NCBI GenBank assembly: GCA_025774245.1
Contig: JALGWI010000016.1
Coordinates: 1-49,612 of the forward strand
Direction: 5' to 3'
From: a bacterium
GTDB taxonomy: Bacteria; Joyebacterota; Joyebacteria; Joyebacterales; Joyebacteraceae
DNA: 49,612 bases
Below, one piece after another: positions 14,938 through 23,744 of this stretch. Under the pieces are notes generated by a model. That model was not told where the DNA came from. It made no database searches and saw only the letters and a list, made by a program, of their open reading frames with translations. Numbering within the stretch: position 1 is the first letter of the stretch; every line of letters starts with the position of its first letter. Made by a program: the position numbers and the translations under genes.

Positions 14938-17496
14938 TCAGGCGGAGATCTTCGTGAGACCCTCGATCACCGCATTCCCGCAGCGCGGACACTGGTCGAC
15001 CAGACCGCGCGTCACGTGGAAGCACGTGTTGCAGGTCGTGAACTCGGGCGAGAACGCGATCTGCGCGTTCCGCGTGTGATCGAACGTCCGCCGCACGAAG
15101 CTCGCGACGGCCCCCGCGTCCGGACGGCTATCCGCGATCCACACGTGGGAGAGCGCGCCGGCCTCGATCATGTCGTGGAACTTGCCTTCCTTCTTCACGC
15201 GCTCGATCGGGCTCACGGGGTGCGAGACGTTCAGGAAGGTCGAATTCGTGTAGTAGATCTCGCCGATCGCGAGGTTCCCCTTGACGACGCGCTCCGCCTC
15301 CTTGGGGAAGTGCTCGAGATCGAGCTTCGCCAGGCGGTACGCCGCCGACTCCGCGGGCGTCTGCTCGAGCACCAACTTCATGCCCGTCCTCTCCGTGGCC
15401 GCTTCGCACGCGAGCTTCAGGTGCCCGATCACCTTGAGGCCGAGCCGGAACGCCTCCTCGGACTCGTGGAGCTCCTGCCCGGTGTGGCTCTGCACCAGCT
15501 CGTTCAGTCCCAGGAGCCCGATCAGGTACGTCACGCGGTGCATCCTGAGGTACTGCTGCCCGTCGAGGTTCATCGTGAGGAGCGCGAGCGGGCCGCGATC
15601 CCCCATCGACAGGATCTTCTCGATGATCCCCCGCTTCTGCTCGTGGGCGGCCACGGCGAGCTTCAGGAACTCGTCGAGCTTCTCGAAGAGCTTCGCGTCG
15701 TCGCCCTTGGCGTAGTAGGCGGCCCTGGGGAGGTTCAGCGTCACGTTCTGAAGCGCGGAATACCGCATCCTCCACGGCTCCCGGGCGTCGTCCAGATCGG
15801 ACTGCTCGAGTTTGAAGGAGAGGCGGCAGCACTCCGAGATCTTCGCCGTCTCGCCGCGGTCGAAGACGAAGTAGGTGTTCCCCTTGTCGGCGGCCACGTC
15901 GCTGATGTGGTGGAGGAACTCCTCGTGGCCCGGCGTCCGGAAGAACTCGTCGGTGATGTGGACGAGCGGTTTCGGGAAGAAGAACGGCCGACCGGTTCCG
16001 TCACCCTCCTTGTAGATATCGAAGAGCGCCATCGCGAAATGCTGCGACTCCTTCTGGAAGTCGCGGTAGGTCCGCCCGGTCCACGTCGCGCCGGGCCCGA
16101 TCGCCTCGACGTCCGCGAAGTGCTTCGGCGTCTCCCAGTAGATGTTGATGTCGCTGAAGATCGCCTGGCCGCCGCGCGCGACGCTCTGCTGCGAGTACTC
16201 GAAGATGAGCATCTGCGCAAGCTGGTGGACGTCGCGGTCGGAGAGCCCTTCGAGGAACGGCGCGAAGAAGACGTTCACCGCGTCCCACCCGATCGCGCCG
16301 GCGAAGTGGCCCTGGAGCGCGGCCGAGAACTTCACCATGTGCGCGAGCAGGATGTCGGGGTGCTTCGCCGGCTTCGCGATCGAGAGCGAGTTCGGGAGGT
16401 GCAGCCCGAACTTCTTCACGTACTCGAGCGACTGGCCGGAGCAGTACGGTCGGTCGAAGAAACCGAGATCGTGCAGGTGGATGTCGCCGCGCGCGTGCGC
16501 GTCGGCGATGTCCTGGCTGAACACGGCGAGGAGCGCGTACTGCTTCTTCACCGATTCCGCCAGCGTCATGTTCGTCGCTTCGGGGTTGTGCGGGATGTTC
16601 GCGTTCTCTTTGTTCGGAACGAGGATGATCCTCTCGGCGTCGTAGAGCGGAACGCCGAGTCGCGTATGCTTGCGACGCGCGCCTTCGAGTCCGTGCTCGA
16701 CTAGCTTCGCATCGACGAGTTCGCGGATGAGCGGCGCCGTGATCACCTTCGTCTTCGAAAGGACGATCTGGTCCTCGACCTCGCGGCTGATCTTCTCCGC
16801 GACGCGAACCTCGACGTCCGCCTCACGCACGAGCGTCTCGATGATCTTCTCGCGATCCCAGACGATCATGTCGTCGCCCGAGGTGCGCACGAAGAGCGCG
16901 AGGTCGGTCGCGTCGAGGGCGCGCTCCGCCCTCCTCTTCTCGAGACCGGCCAGGTCGGTCGAGAAGTCCTTCCGGCGGACCCTCTTCCTCTTGTCCCTGT
17001 AGAGGATGAAGGCCTTAGCGGTCCTGGCGTGGCCCCGCTCGATCAGGACCTTCTCGATGGCGTCCTGTATCTCCTCGACCTGCGGTAGGTTATCTCCCCG
17101 CTCAGAGTAGAGGTAGAGGAGCACCTCGTCGGTCAGGCGCTCGGCGATCTCCTGGTCCCTGCCCCCCACCTCCTGCGCGGCCTTGAAGATGGCGGTGGTG
17201 ATCTTCTTGCGATCGAACGGGACGATCTTCCCGCTCCTCTTCCTCACGAGGCGGAAGAGCTTGCTCGCCAGCCGCCTGTGGAGTCCGAGGAGTTTGTCCT
17301 CGTCCATGAAGAACTTCAGTCGCGACGTCGGCTCTCCGGCTTCCGTCGTCAGTTCTTCGATCTCGATCGCCGTGCTCTCCTTCTCGATCACCGGGTCGTC
17401 GGTCAACACGTCCTCGACGGTCTCTTCGGTCGCGACGTTCACGTTCGAACGCGACGCGTCGCTGACCGAGTGTCTCTCTTCGTTCATACCCGACAT
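14938..17496 (-). CDS. nrdD: class III-type ribonucleotide reductase without glycyl-radical motif
   Basis: 852 residues. Residues about 83-172 are an ATP-cone regulatory domain, and about 202-275 look like a second, more divergent one. The rest is the class III catalytic barrel, with NKENANIPHNPEATNMTLAES, DIHLHDLGFF, SQQSVARGGQAIFSDINIYW and the cysteine loop ISECCRLSF. A zinc site follows (C822, C825, C836, C839). The protein then ends L-T-K-I-S-A-stop, where the family normally has a sequence like I-T-R-V-T-G-Y with the radical glycine: Ala replaces Gly and the chain stops. No other frame restores the motif and no NrdG activase gene is in the window. It may be inactive, use a glycyl-radical domain in trans, or work differently. 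The start could lie a few codons inside. Confidence 0.9.
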   Translation of the reverse strand: MSGMNEERHSVSDASRSNVNVATEETVEDVLTDDPVIEKESTAIEIEELTTEAGEPTSRLKFFMDEDKLLGLHRRLASKLFRLVRKRSGKIVPFDRKKITTAIFKAAQEVGGRDQEIAERLTDEVLLYLYSERGDNLPQVEEIQDAIEKVLIERGHARTAKAFILYRDKRKRVRRKDFSTDLAGLEKRRAERALDATDLALFVRTSGDDMIVWDREKIIETLVREADVEVRVAEKISREVEDQIVLSKTKVITAPLIRELVDAKLVEHGLEGARRKHTRLGVPLYDAERIILVPNKENANIPHNPEATNMTLAESVKKQYALLAVFSQDIADAHARGDIHLHDLGFFDRPYCSGQSLEYVKKFGLHLPNSLSIAKPAKHPDILLAHMVKFSAALQGHFAGAIGWDAVNVFFAPFLEGLSDRDVHQLAQMLIFEYSQQSVARGGQAIFSDINIYWETPKHFADVEAIGPGATWTGRTYRDFQKESQHFAMALFDIYKEGDGTGRPFFFPKPLVHITDEFFRTPGHEEFLHHISDVAADKGNTYFVFDRGETAKISECCRLSFKLEQSDLDDAREPWRMRYSALQNVTLNLPRAAYYAKGDDAKLFEKLDEFLKLAVAAHEQKRGIIEKILSMGDRGPLALLTMNLDGQQYLRMHRVTYLIGLLGLNELVQSHTGQELHESEEAFRLGLKVIGHLKLACEAATERTGMKLVLEQTPAESAAYRLAKLDLEHFPKEAERVVKGNLAIGEIYYTNSTFLNVSHPVSPIERVKKEGKFHDMIEAGALSHVWIADSRPDAGAVASFVRRTFDHTRNAQIAFSPEFTTCNTCFHVTRGLVDQCPRCGNAVIEGLTKISA

Positions 17497-17911
17497 ACGT
17501 TCGGCTCCGATCCTCTCGTGATCAGAACGACACTTCGGCGAAGCCTCGAGGCCACGTGACGTCGGCCCCAGGCTGTGTGTTCGTCTTCGGCTAGAGGAGT
17601 GTTAGGGATGGTTTCACGGAAGGTGCTCCAGTACCCCACTCATCCGCGAGATGTCGATCGCTAATAGCGAGCGCAGACTAGCAACCCCGCGACGACACTG
17701 TCAAGTGGGAACAATCCTGAGCGAGGCTTTTTTGTCGCCTCGGGGCGGCGACGCTGAGCCGATTCAGGAACGGCGTCGTGGTGCAACCGTCGTAGCCGGA
17801 CACGAGCGCCCGCGAATCGGTGACGGGGCCGGTCAGCGACCGTGCCTGGGGGCTGCCGGCCGTCGGTCGAGGGCCGGGTCGGTCGCATCGGCGGTCGCAT
17901 CGGCGGTCGGG
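17497..17911. other. intergenic region before nrdD
   Basis: 415 bases between the dCMP deaminase gene and nrdD, both on the minus strand. It holds a promoter (17675-17704), a hairpin CGAGGC/GCCTCG around 17722-17742 with a T-rich loop, and two 12-base tandem repeat units at 17881-17904. I see no gene; a 79-residue frame at 17661-17900 is Arg-rich and lacks protein features. No clear NrdR box or riboswitch was found. Confidence 0.5.
17675..17704 (-). promoter_or_regulatory. nrdD promoter
   Basis: Minus-strand TTGACA (17704-17699), 18-base spacer and TAGTCT (17680-17675), the vegetative sigma-factor pattern, about 180 bases before nrdD. Confidence 0.6.
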
Positions 17912-17916
17912 TCAGC
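17881..17916. repeat. 12-base tandem repeat at deaminase 3' end
   Basis: Three adjacent units: GGTCGCATCGGC twice exactly and a third, GGTCGGGTCAGC, that contains the deaminase stop codon. The array may arise from slippage and has probably altered the length of the C-terminal tail. Confidence 0.7.
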
Positions 17917-18433
17917 GGTCTGTGGAGTCGTCGCTCGAGCGCGAGGCGGCCGTGGCGAGAGACGCGTCGCTCGCGACCTCGACGTTGCCGAGCGTGCGCA
18001 CTTCGATCCCGGCGTGATCGAGCATCTCCCCCGCGAGCCCGTCGGGATACGAGTCATCGGTGACGACCGTGACGATCCCGGCGTTGATGATCATCTTCGC
18101 ACAGACCGAACAGGGATGGTGAGTCGTGTAGATGGTGGAACCGCTGATGCCGGTTCCGTAGTTCGCGGATTGAATGATCGCGTTCTGTTCCGCGTGGATG
18201 CCGCGACAGAGTTCGTGTCGTTCGCCCGACGGAATCCGGAGTCGCTCGCGCATGCACCCGGTATCCTCGCAGTGAGGCAGACCGGCGGGCGCGCCGTTGT
18301 ACCCGGTCGCGAGGATGCGACGGTCCTTGACGAGGATCGCGCCGACGCGCCGTCGGAGGCAGGTCGAGCGCCCCGCCACGAGCCGTGTGATGCTCATGAA
18401 GTAGTCGTCCCAGGGAGGCCTGGCCGTCGTCAT
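17912..18433 (-). CDS. dCMP deaminase family protein
   Basis: 173 residues from the ATG at 18433. The zinc-binding motif is H-A-E (GIHAEQNAI) with PCSVCAKM; the first part CLRRRVGAILVKDRRILATGYNGAP is typical of deoxycytidylate deaminase and the ComEB group. The enzyme turns dCMP into dUMP for thymidylate synthesis. It follows glyA by 131 bases, an arrangement common in other bacteria with rpiB and glyA. The last about 25 residues, after GNVEVASDAS, are Ser/Ala-rich and run into a tandem repeat, so the C-terminus is not conserved. Confidence 0.92.
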   Translation of the reverse strand: MTTARPPWDDYFMSITRLVAGRSTCLRRRVGAILVKDRRILATGYNGAPAGLPHCEDTGCMRERLRIPSGERHELCRGIHAEQNAIIQSANYGTGISGSTIYTTHHPCSVCAKMIINAGIVTVVTDDSYPDGLAGEMLDHAGIEVRTLGNVEVASDASLATAASRSSDDSTDR

Positions 18434-18564
18434 CTCCCCTCCTCGGAGAGCGTCCCTCAGGACGCCCGAAGGGGACGCACCGCGGATCCTCGCCCGGGCC
18501 CCGTGGCCTGTGTCCGAGGCCCCGGTGCCCGCCCCCGCTCGTCCCCCTCGCACTGGAAGAGCCT

Positions 18565-19857
18565 CTACACGGGCCTCTTCTCGCCCGTCACGAGCGGGAA
18601 GGCCACGCACAGCTCCTCGATGCCTTTCTTGACTTCCTCGAGAACCTGCTCGTTCTCGAGGTCCGAGAGCGCCCGGTCGATGAGTTCGACGATCCTCTCG
18701 ATCTCGTCCTTCCCCATCCCCCGCGTCGTCAGGGCGGGCGTGCCGACCCGGATGCCGCTCGCGATGAACGGCTTCTGCGGGTCGAACGGGATCGTGTTCT
18801 TGTTGATCGTGATCCCGGCCTTCTCGAGCCCCTTCTCGGCGTCGCGTCCCGTCACGCCCTTCTGCCTGAGGTCGACGAGCATCAGGTGCGTGTCGGTCCC
18901 GTCGGAGACGAGACGGTACCCCTGCCGCTTGAACGCCTCGGCCATGTACTGCGCGTTCTCGATGATCTTCTTCTGGTACTCCTTGAAGGCGGGCGTGCCC
19001 GCCTCCTTGAGGCACACGGCCTTGCCGGCGATGACGTGCATGAGCGGCCCCCCCTGGATGCCGGGGAAGACCATCTTGTCGATCGCGGCGGCGACCGGTT
19101 CTTTCATGAGGACCATCCCACCCCGCGGTCCGCGGAGCGTCTTGTGCGTGGTCGTCGTGACGACGTCCGCGAACGGGACCGGGCTCGGGTGCTCGCCGGC
19201 CGCGACGAGCCCGGCGATGTGGGCCATGTCGACCATGAGGTGCGCGCCGATCTCGTCGGCGATCTCCCGGAACTTCGGGAAGTCGAGCGTCCGCGGGTAG
19301 GCCGACGCGCCGGTGACGATGAGCTTCGGCCTGTGCTCGAGGGCGAGCTTCCGGAGGACGCCGTAGTCGATGACCTCGGTCTTCTGATCGACGCCGTAGT
19401 GGATCACGTTGTAGAAGATCCCGGAGAAACTGATCGGGTGGCCGTGTGTGAGATGGCCACCGTGCGAGAGCTCGAGGCCGAAGTAGGTGTCGCCGACGTC
19501 GAGGAGCGCGAAGTAGACGGCCATGTTGGCCTGGCTCCCGGAGTGCGGCTGGACGTTGGCGTGGTCGGCGCCGAAGAGCGTCTTCGCGCGATCGATCGCC
19601 AGGATCTCCGCCACGTTCACGTACTCGCACCCGCCGTAGTATCTCCCGTGGCGCTCCCAGTTGATCGTTCCGTCCTTCCGGCGGAGGAACGGGTAGCCCT
19701 CGGCATACTTGTTGGTCATGACGGATCCGACTGCCTCCCTCACCGCTTCGCTCGTGAAGTTCTCCGACGCGATGAGCTCGAGCCGATCGGTCTCCCTGTG
19801 GATCTCTCCCTGGACCGCCTCGTAGATCTCCGGATCGACGTCTTTCAGGGACGGCAT
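18565..19857 (-). CDS. glyA: serine hydroxymethyltransferase
   Basis: 430 residues starting at the ATG at 19857, which overlaps the stop of rpiB (TAATG). [44 protein letters not shown] and the pyridoxal phosphate lysine in [16 protein letters not shown] identify GlyA. It interconverts serine and glycine and supplies 5,10-methylene-tetrahydrofolate for thymidylate and purine synthesis. The insertion [16 protein letters not shown] early in the protein differs from the E. coli enzyme (YPGKRYYGG) but occurs in a known subgroup. Confidence 0.97.
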   Translation of the reverse strand: MPSLKDVDPEIYEAVQGEIHRETDRLELIASENFTSEAVREAVGSVMTNKYAEGYPFLRRKDGTINWERHGRYYGGCEYVNVAEILAIDRAKTLFGADHANVQPHSGSQANMAVYFALLDVGDTYFGLELSHGGHLTHGHPISFSGIFYNVIHYGVDQKTEVIDYGVLRKLALEHRPKLIVTGASAYPRTLDFPKFREIADEIGAHLMVDMAHIAGLVAAGEHPSPVPFADVVTTTTHKTLRGPRGGMVLMKEPVAAAIDKMVFPGIQGGPLMHVIAGKAVCLKEAGTPAFKEYQKKIIENAQYMAEAFKRQGYRLVSDGTDTHLMLVDLRQKGVTGRDAEKGLEKAGITINKNTIPFDPQKPFIASGIRVGTPALTTRGMGKDEIERIVELIDRALSDLENEQVLEEVKKGIEELCVAFPLVTGEKRPV

Positions 19858-20312
19858 TACTCCTCCTCCTGTTGCGTCTCTTCGGTCAGCATGATCTTGT
19901 CGACCCTGCGGCCGTGGCGGCCCCCCTCGAAGTCGGTCGCGAACCACGCGTCGACGATCAGGAGGGCGCGCGGGATCTCGAGGAACCGCGCCGGCAGGCA
20001 CAGGACGTTCGCGTCGTTGTGCTGCCGGGAGAGGCGTGCGATCTCGCAATCCCAGGCGACCGCCGCCCGCACCCCGTGCACCTTGTTGGCCACCATGCAC
20101 ATCCCCTGGCCGGATCCGCAGACGAGGACGCCGCGCTCGGCGTCACCCGCGCCGACGGCGCGCGCGGCGGGCCCGCCGAAGTCGGGGTAGTCGGTCGACT
20201 CCGGGCTTCCCGTCCCAAAGTCCACGACCTCGTGCCCCTTCCCCGTCAGGTGCCGCTTGACCGTCTCCTTGAGTTCGTATCCGGCGTGGTCCGACGCGAG
20301 GCTGATCTTCAC
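19857..20312 (-). CDS. rpiB: ribose-5-phosphate isomerase B
   Basis: 151 residues. [13 protein letters not shown] at the N-terminus, [28 protein letters not shown] and [15 protein letters not shown] are RpiB signatures, with the catalytic cysteine in VCGSG. It interconverts ribose 5-phosphate and ribulose 5-phosphate. It overlaps the phosphatase gene by four bases and glyA by one base. Confidence 0.97.
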   Translation of the reverse strand: MKISLASDHAGYELKETVKRHLTGKGHEVVDFGTGSPESTDYPDFGGPAARAVGAGDAERGVLVCGSGQGMCMVANKVHGVRAAVAWDCEIARLSRQHNDANVLCLPARFLEIPRALLIVDAWFATDFEGGRHGRRVDKIMLTEETQQEEE

Positions 20313-20785
20313 TTGCTGGCACCCTCCAACATATCGAGGATCTTCGGCAGGGCCTCCTCGAGGTAGTCCTCCATCTTATCGAAGACCGCCTCGTACTCGA
20401 TCTTGATGCCTCCGATCGGGTCGGGGATGTCGTCCTTCACCCCATCCGCGAAGTCCGAGAGAAGGAACGTCCGTTCCTTCGCTTCGGGATCCATCGCGAG
20501 GATGTGATCGACGTGCTGCTCCGTCATGCAGAGGATGAGGTCGGCCAGGTCCAGCTCCCACTCCGAGAGTCCGCTGGAGACGTGCCCGTCGATGTAGATG
20601 TCGTGGTCGGCGCAGACCTCGCGCGCCAGCGGCGTCGCGGGCATTCCGGGGAGGTTGGCCGTCCCGGCGGACACCACGAGAACGGCGTCCTCGTACTTGC
20701 GGGGGATCATCGATTTCAGGATCCCCTCGGCCATCGCGCTGCGGCAGGAATTCCCCGTGCAGACGAACAGGATCGAGAATCTCAT
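20309..20785 (-). CDS. low-molecular-weight protein tyrosine phosphatase family
   Basis: 158 residues. The phosphate loop is C-T-G-N-S-C-R-S (C-x5-R-S) at residues 9-16 and the general acid lies in DDIPDPIG. Family members dephosphorylate tyrosine or arginine (YwlE/ Wzb) or reduce arsenate; the arsenate reductase cysteines are not evident. It is the first gene of the operon with rpiB and glyA, a gene order also found in Firmicutes and other phyla next to sua5 (tsaC), which lies just upstream here. Confidence 0.93.
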   Translation of the reverse strand: MRFSILFVCTGNSCRSAMAEGILKSMIPRKYEDAVLVVSAGTANLPGMPATPLAREVCADHDIYIDGHVSSGLSEWELDLADLILCMTEQHVDHILAMDPEAKERTFLLSDFADGVKDDIPDPIGGIKIEYEAVFDKMEDYLEEALPKILDMLEGASK

Positions 20786-20816
20786 AGGTTCCTCTCGGGT
20801 AGACTGATCCTGAAAT

Positions 20817-20846
20817 AGTCTAGGGCAGGACGCGGCGGCCGGTCAA
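20817..20846 (-). promoter_or_regulatory. promoter of phosphatase-rpiB-glyA operon
   Basis: Minus-strand TTGACC, 18-base spacer, TAGACT about 32 bases before the start of the phosphatase gene. The -35 overlaps the end of the tsaC-like gene. Confidence 0.6.
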
Positions 20847-21487
20847 GAAGCATCGCCCACGACCTTTCCGATCTCGTCCCAGGGGATGGTTCCCTCGCGG
20901 ACGAGCGACGGCTCGTCGCCCGTGAGGTCGATGACCGTGGTCGGGACCGTGGCTCCCGAGGGGTGCCAGCGGACGGCCGCCTCGACCCAGTCGGTGAGGC
21001 CGGGCAGGGCCCGGTCGAGGCTCGTGGGCGGAGGCTGGCCCTCCCGGTTGGCGCTCGGTCCGGTGATCGGCCCGCCGACGAGGCCCAGGAGCTCCTGGAC
21101 GACCTCGTGCCGTTCGACCCTCACGGCGATGGTCCCCGTGCCCCCGGTGAGCTCGGGAGGCACCTGCGGAGACGCCGTCAGGACGTAGCTTATGCCCTTG
21201 CTTCCGAACTTCCACTCGAGGTCCTTGACCAGAGGGGGGATCTCGCGGACCAGTGGGCGCATCATCTCGAATGAATCGACGAGAGCGATGAGCGGCTTGG
21301 AGGGGTCTCGTTTCTTGGCGGCGAAGACGCGCCTCACCGCGGCGGGGTTCATTGCGTCCGCGGCGAGCGCGTAGTACGTCGACGTCGGGACGATGACGAG
21401 GTGGCCGTCTTTGATAGAGCGCGCGGCCGGGCCGAGCAGCTCCCTGGTCGTCTCGTCGCTCCTCGCGGTGAGGTCGATCTCCCTCAT
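20843..21487 (-). CDS. tsaC: L-threonylcarbamoyladenylate synthase (TsaC/Sua5 family)
   Basis: 214 residues. The YrdC domain is complete: VIVPTSTYYALAADAMNPAA, KKRDPSKPLI, TIAVRVERHE and GPSANREGQPPPTS. The enzyme makes threonylcarbamoyl-AMP from threonine, bicarbonate and ATP for the t6A37 modification of ANN-decoding tRNAs. The Sua5 C-terminal domain is missing, so this is the short TsaC form. It lies 46 bases after purD, and the gap contains repeated copies of its own start region. Confidence 0.93.
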   Translation of the reverse strand: MREIDLTARSDETTRELLGPAARSIKDGHLVIVPTSTYYALAADAMNPAAVRRVFAAKKRDPSKPLIALVDSFEMMRPLVREIPPLVKDLEWKFGSKGISYVLTASPQVPPELTGGTGTIAVRVERHEVVQELLGLVGGPITGPSANREGQPPPTSLDRALPGLTDWVEAAVRWHPSGATVPTTVIDLTGDEPSLVREGTIPWDEIGKVVGDAS

Positions 21488-21533
21488 GGCGTGTCGATCC
21501 TCATGGCGTGCCGCGGCGTCCCGGCGGCCCGCC

Positions 21534-22820
21534 TCACGGCGTGCCGCACCTCTTCAGGGCGCGGTGACCGATGTCGGTCCGGTAGCGGGCGCACCCGAAG
21601 TGGATCGCGCGGGCGGCGGCGTAGGTCCTCTCGAGCGCCGTCGAGAGATCCGGGCCGGTTCCGGTCACGCCGAGCACCCTCCCGCCCGACGTCACGATGC
21701 GGCCCTCCTCGGCGGCGGTGCCCGCGTGGAAGACGACGACGCCATCCATGGCGGCGGCCGTCTCGAGGCCCGAGATGACCTTGCCCTTCTCGTACGGGCC
21801 CGGGTAGCCCCCCGAGGCCACGACGACGCAGGCAGCTCCGCCCGCGCGCGACTTGACCGTCGAAGGATCGAGCTGGCCCCGGGCGGTCGCGGTCATGATC
21901 TCCACAAGGTCGCCGTCGAGGAGCGAGAGGACCACCTGCGCCTCCGGGTCGCCGAAGCGGCAGTTGTATTCGAGCACCTTCGGGCCGTCGGCGGTGAACA
22001 TGAGGCCCGCGTAGAGGACGCCGCGGTAGACGGTTCCGTCGAGATCGGCCAGCGCCCGCACGGTCGCTTCGAGGACGTCGGTCCTCACCCTCTCGAGCGC
22101 GCCCGACGTCACGACGGGCGCCGGAGCGTACGCGCCCATCCCGCCCGTGTTCGGGCCGGCGTCGCCGTCGAGGGCGCGCTTGTGATCCTGCGAGGGCGCC
22201 AGGACCGCGACGCGCTGCCCGTCGGTGAACGCCAGGATCGACGCCTCCTCGCCCTCCAGGTACTCCTCCACGAGAACGCTCGCGCCCGAAGACCCGAACC
22301 TGCCCCGGACGATCGCGTCGTCGATCGCCTCGGTCGCCTCGCGCTCGTCCGTGGCGATCACGACGCCCTTCCCGGCGGCAAGACCGTCGGCCTTGATCAC
22401 CACGGGGTAGCCGATCTCCACCGCGCGATCGACGGCCTCGTCCCGGTCCGTGGTCAGCCAGGCGCGGGCGGTCGGCACGCCTGCGCGCGCCATGACGTCC
22501 TTCGCGAACGACTTGCTGCCCTCGAGCCGCGCGGCCGCCCGCGACGGTCCGAAGACCGTCGCTCCCCGTTCGGTCAGACGGTCCGCGAGACCGAGCGTGA
22601 GCGGGATTTCCGGCCCGACGACGGTCAGGTCGCACTCCTCCTCGACGGCGAGCCGCGTGAGGCCCTCGACGTCGTCGGCCCGCACGGCGACGGTCCTCGC
22701 GAGCGTCGCGATGCCGGCGTTCCCCGGCGCGGCGATGATCTCGTCGACGAGCGGGCTCTGCGCGATCTTCCAGACGAGCGCGTGCTCCCGCCCGCCTCCT
22801 CCTACCACGAGGACCTTCAT
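21534..22820 (-). CDS. purD: phosphoribosylamine-glycine ligase
   Basis: 428 residues, the usual PurD length. MKVLVVGGGGREHALVWKI, PEIPLTLGLADRL, the ATP-grasp segment IKADGLAAGKGVV, EEYLEGEEASILAF, and EYNCRFGDPEAQVVL are diagnostic. It makes glycinamide ribonucleotide from phosphoribosylamine, glycine and ATP, the second step of purine synthesis. The glycine could come from GlyA encoded nearby. No other pur genes are in the window. Confidence 0.98.
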   Translation of the reverse strand: MKVLVVGGGGREHALVWKIAQSPLVDEIIAAPGNAGIATLARTVAVRADDVEGLTRLAVEEECDLTVVGPEIPLTLGLADRLTERGATVFGPSRAAARLEGSKSFAKDVMARAGVPTARAWLTTDRDEAVDRAVEIGYPVVIKADGLAAGKGVVIATDEREATEAIDDAIVRGRFGSSGASVLVEEYLEGEEASILAFTDGQRVAVLAPSQDHKRALDGDAGPNTGGMGAYAPAPVVTSGALERVRTDVLEATVRALADLDGTVYRGVLYAGLMFTADGPKVLEYNCRFGDPEAQVVLSLLDGDLVEIMTATARGQLDPSTVKSRAGGAACVVVASGGYPGPYEKGKVISGLETAAAMDGVVVFHAGTAAEEGRIVTSGGRVLGVTGTGPDLSTALERTYAAARAIHFGCARYRTDIGHRALKRCGTP

Positions 22821-23138
22821 GCGCGTTCACCTCGCGTGCGCGGTCCCGCCCCAACGGGAGGTCCGCGTGTCCAGGTGCGTGTCGGTTTCGGTGATCGATG
22901 GAGCGGCGCCGCCGCGATCCGCCCCGGAGGAGTGGCTCGGGCGGCTGCCTCATTGGTAGCACGGCGGGAGTGCGCGCGACAAGAGGAATCCCGGCGGAGA
23001 TCGCGCCGGGATCGCCCGAGGCGGGACGGCCTCGCGCGGAGCCCCACATAGAGAGGAAGGCCACCCGTCAGACGGGTGGCCTTCCCTGTTCGCGGAGCGG
23101 ACGGCCCTCGAGGGGTCGTGGTGCGTCAGCCGCTGCCG
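22821..23138. other. intergenic region upstream of purD
   Basis: 318 bases between the anti-sigma gene and purD, with no gene. It holds a perfect hairpin at 23057-23083 and a weak minus-strand promoter candidate (TTGTCG, 18 bases, TACCAA, around 22955-22990). No riboswitch is recognised. Confidence 0.4.
23057..23083. terminator. perfect hairpin after the anti-sigma gene
   Basis: AAGGCCACCCGTC-a-GACGGGTGGCCTT, a 13-pair perfect stem, downstream of the sigma/anti-sigma operon. The U-run is poor, but the stem is strong enough for a terminator or transcript 3' end. Confidence 0.6.
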
Positions 23139-23744
23139 CTAATCTCGGTACTGCCTCTCGAGGCGCTGCTGCATCTCGGCCTGGCGTTCGGACGTCGCGA
23201 GGAAGACCCGCGGCTCCTCGGGAGCCGGCCTGAAACCCTCCGGCTCGAGCGTGTCGGCCGCGAACGCGTACTCCCCGTGCTCGACGCCGGTCTCGACGAG
23301 GTGCTTCGCCCGCGGCGAGACCAACGGTCCGTCGGAGGCGAGCTGGACGTTGCCGTACGAGGGCGTCCCGCCGGGCACCGAACCCTGCTCGGCGTTCGGG
23401 CGGAACCCGACCCAGAGGCCCACGCCGAAGCAGAGCACCGCGACGGCCACCGGCACGAGCCTCGGCACGAGTCCCTGCCAGCGTCCGACCGCGTCGCCCC
23501 AGCGACCGGCCGGATGGAGCCTCTTCTGAAGGAGCGCGTTGAATCGCGTCCAGTAGAACGGCGACGGCTCGACGTATCCGTCGTCCGCCAAGAGGACACG
23601 CAGACCCTCGATCTCGGCGAGTTCCGCCGCGCAGTCCGAGCACTCTGCAATGTGCTGCCGGACCGCCTCGTGGTCCTCACGGCCGAGATCGCCGTCCGCG
23701 TATTCGATCAGCAGTTCCTGAACCCCGTCACAGTGCGTCTTCAT
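23139..23744 (-). CDS. zinc-finger anti-sigma factor
   Basis: 201 residues. The N-terminus has H31-x3-C35-x2-C38 (HIAECSDC), the ZAS motif that holds a zinc ion and binds ECF sigma factors. A membrane helix lies at about 93-113, followed by an outer domain of 85 residues with no recognised fold. The start overlaps the stop of the sigma gene by 17 bases, so the two proteins are coupled in translation. The likely role is to hold the sigma factor inactive until an envelope signal is sensed; the outer part ends in a Gln/Arg-rich helix. Confidence 0.9.
   Translation of the reverse strand: MKTHCDGVQELLIEYADGDLGREDHEAVRQHIAECSDCAAELAEIEGLRVLLADDGYVEPSPFYWTRFNALLQKRLHPAGRWGDAVGRWQGLVPRLVPVAVAVLCFGVGLWVGFRPNAEQGSVPGGTPSYGNVQLASDGPLVSPRAKHLVETGVEHGEYAFAADTLEPEGFRPAPEEPRVFLATSERQAEMQQRLERQYRD

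Noticed and set aside
14900-14940. Selenocysteine or readthrough at the nrdD TGA
   Set aside because: The codons after the TGA do not give a glycyl-radical motif, and no selenocysteine position is expected there in this family.
17661-17900. 79-codon open frame on the minus strand before nrdD
   Set aside because: Arg- and Pro-rich, no ribosome binding site, overlaps the nrdD promoter and the tandem repeat.
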